Below are positions 5,200-6,371 of a stretch of 6,371 nucleotides of DNA, piece by piece (within the stretch, counting starts at the first letter, position 1; the number at the start of each line of letters is the position of its first letter). A program made the position numbers and the translations under genes. Below the pieces are notes generated by a model, which was not told the DNA's origin, did no database searches, and worked only from the letters and a program-made list of their open reading frames with translations. The stretch lies in contig JAQBQL010000095.1 in NCBI GenBank assembly GCA_028287035.1, positions 1-6,371 on the forward strand. The letters are read 5' to 3'. This stretch comes from Labilithrix sp. GTDB taxonomy: Bacteria; Myxococcota; Polyangia; Polyangiales; Polyangiaceae.

Positions 5200-6230
5200 C
5201 GCTCGCCTTCCACCACGACGACTCCGATCCCACCGCCGCGGTCGATCTCCCGCGGGTGCGGGCGGCGCGCGCGCGCATTGCCGACCACGTCGTGCCGACG
5301 CCGCTCGTGCGCCTCTACCGCGGCGTGGTGCCGGCGGGGCGTGGCGACGTGAAGCGAGGCATCGCCGACGTGCCGGTCGCCGACCCGCGGCTGCCCTCGA
5401 ACGTGCTGCTCAAGCTCGAGTCGCTGCAGGTGAGCGGCTCGTTCAAGGCGCGCGGCGCGCTCAACAAGGTGCTGTCACTCCCGCCGGCCGACCTCGCGCG
5501 CGGGCTCGTCACCGCGTCGGGCGGCAACCACGGGGTGGCCGTCGCGTATGCGGGCCGCGTCGTCGACGTGCCGACCACCGTGTACCTGCCCTCCGGCGCG
5601 AGCCCCGCCAAGCAGGCGCGCATCGAGGGCTGGGGCGCGCAGGTGGTCCGCGCCGGCGACGTCTGGGACGAGGCCCACGCCGCGGCGACCGCGCACGCCG
5701 AGCGCGACGGCCTCACCTACATTCACCCGTTCGCCGACCACGAGGTCATCGCCGGCCAGGGCACGATCGCGCTCGAGTGCTTCGAGCGCGCGCCCGAGAT
5801 CGACCTCTTCATCGTGGCGATCGGCGGCGGTGGGCTCATCGCCGGGGTCGCCGCCGCGGCTCGTCAGCTCCGCCCCGGCGTGCGCGTCATCGGGGTCGAG
5901 CCGGTCGGCGCCCCCACCCTGGCCGAGAGCCTGCGCGTCGGCCAGGTCATCACGCTCGACGCGGTCAGCACGGCCGCGGGCACCCTCGCGCCCCGCCGTT
6001 CGCACGCGCTGAACTTCGACATCATCCGGCGCCTCGTCGAGCAGATCGTGCTCGTCACCGACGACGAGATGCGGGATGCCGCGCGCTTCCTGCTCACCGA
6101 GATCGGCATCGGCGCCGAGCTGTCGGGCGCGGCGGCCCTCGCCGCGGTGCTCTCCGGGAAGGTCCCGCTCGGGGGCGCCCAGCATCCGTGCGTCCTCGTC
6201 TGCGGCGCCGGCCGCGACGCCCTTCCCTGA
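5196..6230 (+). CDS. PLP-dependent (fold type II) threonine/serine dehydratase-like enzyme
   Basis: The 344-residue enzyme has the fold type II PLP core: SGSFKARGA with the Schiff-base Lys84, ASGGNHG (107-113) for the substrate carboxylate, GGGGLIAG (210-217) for the PLP phosphate, and AELSGAAALAA (307-317). The expected reaction is beta-elimination of threonine or serine to 2-oxoacid plus ammonia in the cytoplasm. The length fits the short form without a C-terminal regulatory ACT domain, so feedback by isoleucine is not expected. The VEP and LAPRR blocks resemble the threonine/serine dehydratase-like branch rather than E. coli IlvA. Between TPL (35-37) and LKLE (72-75) lies a Gly/Asp/Pro-rich stretch longer than usual. 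The residue that normally contacts PLP N1 (Ser in SGGN) is Cys336 in CGAGRD. The GTG start overlaps the protease stop (GTGA), suggesting translational coupling. Exact substrate, and whether it is a racemase or dehydratase, cannot be settled here. Confidence 0.88.
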   Translation: MTLAFHHDDSDPTAAVDLPRVRAARARIADHVVPTPLVRLYRGVVPAGRGDVKRGIADVPVADPRLPSNVLLKLESLQVSGSFKARGALNKVLSLPPADLARGLVTASGGNHGVAVAYAGRVVDVPTTVYLPSGASPAKQARIEGWGAQVVRAGDVWDEAHAAATAHAERDGLTYIHPFADHEVIAGQGTIALECFERAPEIDLFIVAIGGGGLIAGVAAAARQLRPGVRVIGVEPVGAPTLAESLRVGQVITLDAVSTAAGTLAPRRSHALNFDIIRRLVEQIVLVTDDEMRDAARFLLTEIGIGAELSGAAALAAVLSGKVPLGGAQHPCVLVCGAGRDALP

Positions 6231-6236
6231 TCGCGC

Positions 6237-6371
6237 TCAGGTGGGCTCGACGAGCCGGTCGAGCAGCTCGATCATCAGCTGTCGCTCGCCGCGCGAGAGC
6301 GCCTCGCCGGCCCGCGGGAGCACGGCGCGGAGCGCGGCGGCGTGCGCGGCGACCCGGCCCGGGCTGCGCGG
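6237..6371 (-). CDS. C-terminal end of a MarR-like regulator, partial (runs off the right edge)
   Basis: On the minus strand a frame is open from the window edge to TGA at 6239-6237, giving 44 residues. The sequence is Ala/Arg/Leu-rich and helical: a VAAHAAALRAVLPRAGEA helix, then LSRGERQLMIELLDRLVEP. The pattern LS-x2-E-x5-LL-x-RL at the very C-terminus is typical of the dimerisation helices of MarR-family transcription regulators, where it follows the winged helix, but no DNA-binding part is inside the window. High third-position G/C and a stop 6 bases from the convergent dehydratase stop support real coding. The family name is a tentative inference from a short tail; other helical C-termini would fit. 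Confidence 0.55.
   Translation of the reverse strand, partial: PRSPGRVAAHAAALRAVLPRAGEALSRGERQLMIELLDRLVEPT

Noticed and set aside
5475..6185. 236-residue minus-strand frame opposite the dehydratase
   Set aside because: Antisense shadow of the PLP enzyme; no domain recognisable.

Overview
The window looks like a piece of a myxobacterial chromosome (delta-proteobacteria in the older sense; Polyangia or a relative such as Sorangium, Labilithrix or Minicystis). The reasons are the very high G+C content with G/C in nearly all third codon positions, the dense and overlapping genes, a lipoprotein start of the CGFDG type, and above all a secreted-type metalloprotease ending in a MYXO-CTERM sorting tail (Cys-x-Cys, membrane helix, Arg cluster). 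The genus is inference only. I found no RNA gene, IS element, CRISPR array or phage gene.

Layout. (1) Positions 1-168, minus strand: the cut-off N-terminus of a lipoprotein. (2) A 101-base divergent spacer. (3) 270-959, plus: a YfcE-like calcineurin-fold metallophosphoesterase that lacks two of the four ligands of its second metal site. (4) 1021-1458, 1458-2588 and 2602-3162, plus: a tight run of an unrecognised 145-residue protein, a MerR-type DNA-binding domain fused to TPR repeats, and a YkgJ-like eight-cysteine metal-chelating protein. (5) 3166-3999, minus: a Nit1/YbeM-type amidase with an intact Glu-Lys-Cys triad, convergent with the cysteine protein across 3 bases. (6) 4018-5199 and 5196-6230, plus: a matrixin-type zinc protease with a Cys-rich stalk and MYXO-CTERM tail, overlapping by 4 bases with a PLP-dependent threonine/serine dehydratase-like enzyme. 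(7) 6237-6371, minus: the C-terminal end of a MarR-like protein.

How the genes relate. The three genes at 1021-3162 are the best candidate functional unit: start/stop overlap, short gap, one strand, a regulator with a protein-interaction domain, one unknown protein and one metal-binding protein. The amidase (repair of deaminated glutathione) and the dehydratase are probably housekeeping metabolism. The protease has the expected zinc site and surface-anchoring tail, but no convincing signal peptide and almost no room for one upstream. Nothing here is clearly a new defence or biosynthetic system. The most informative oddities are the half-lost metal site of the phosphoesterase, the missing export signal of the protease, and the MerR-TPR fusion with its uncharacterised partner gene.
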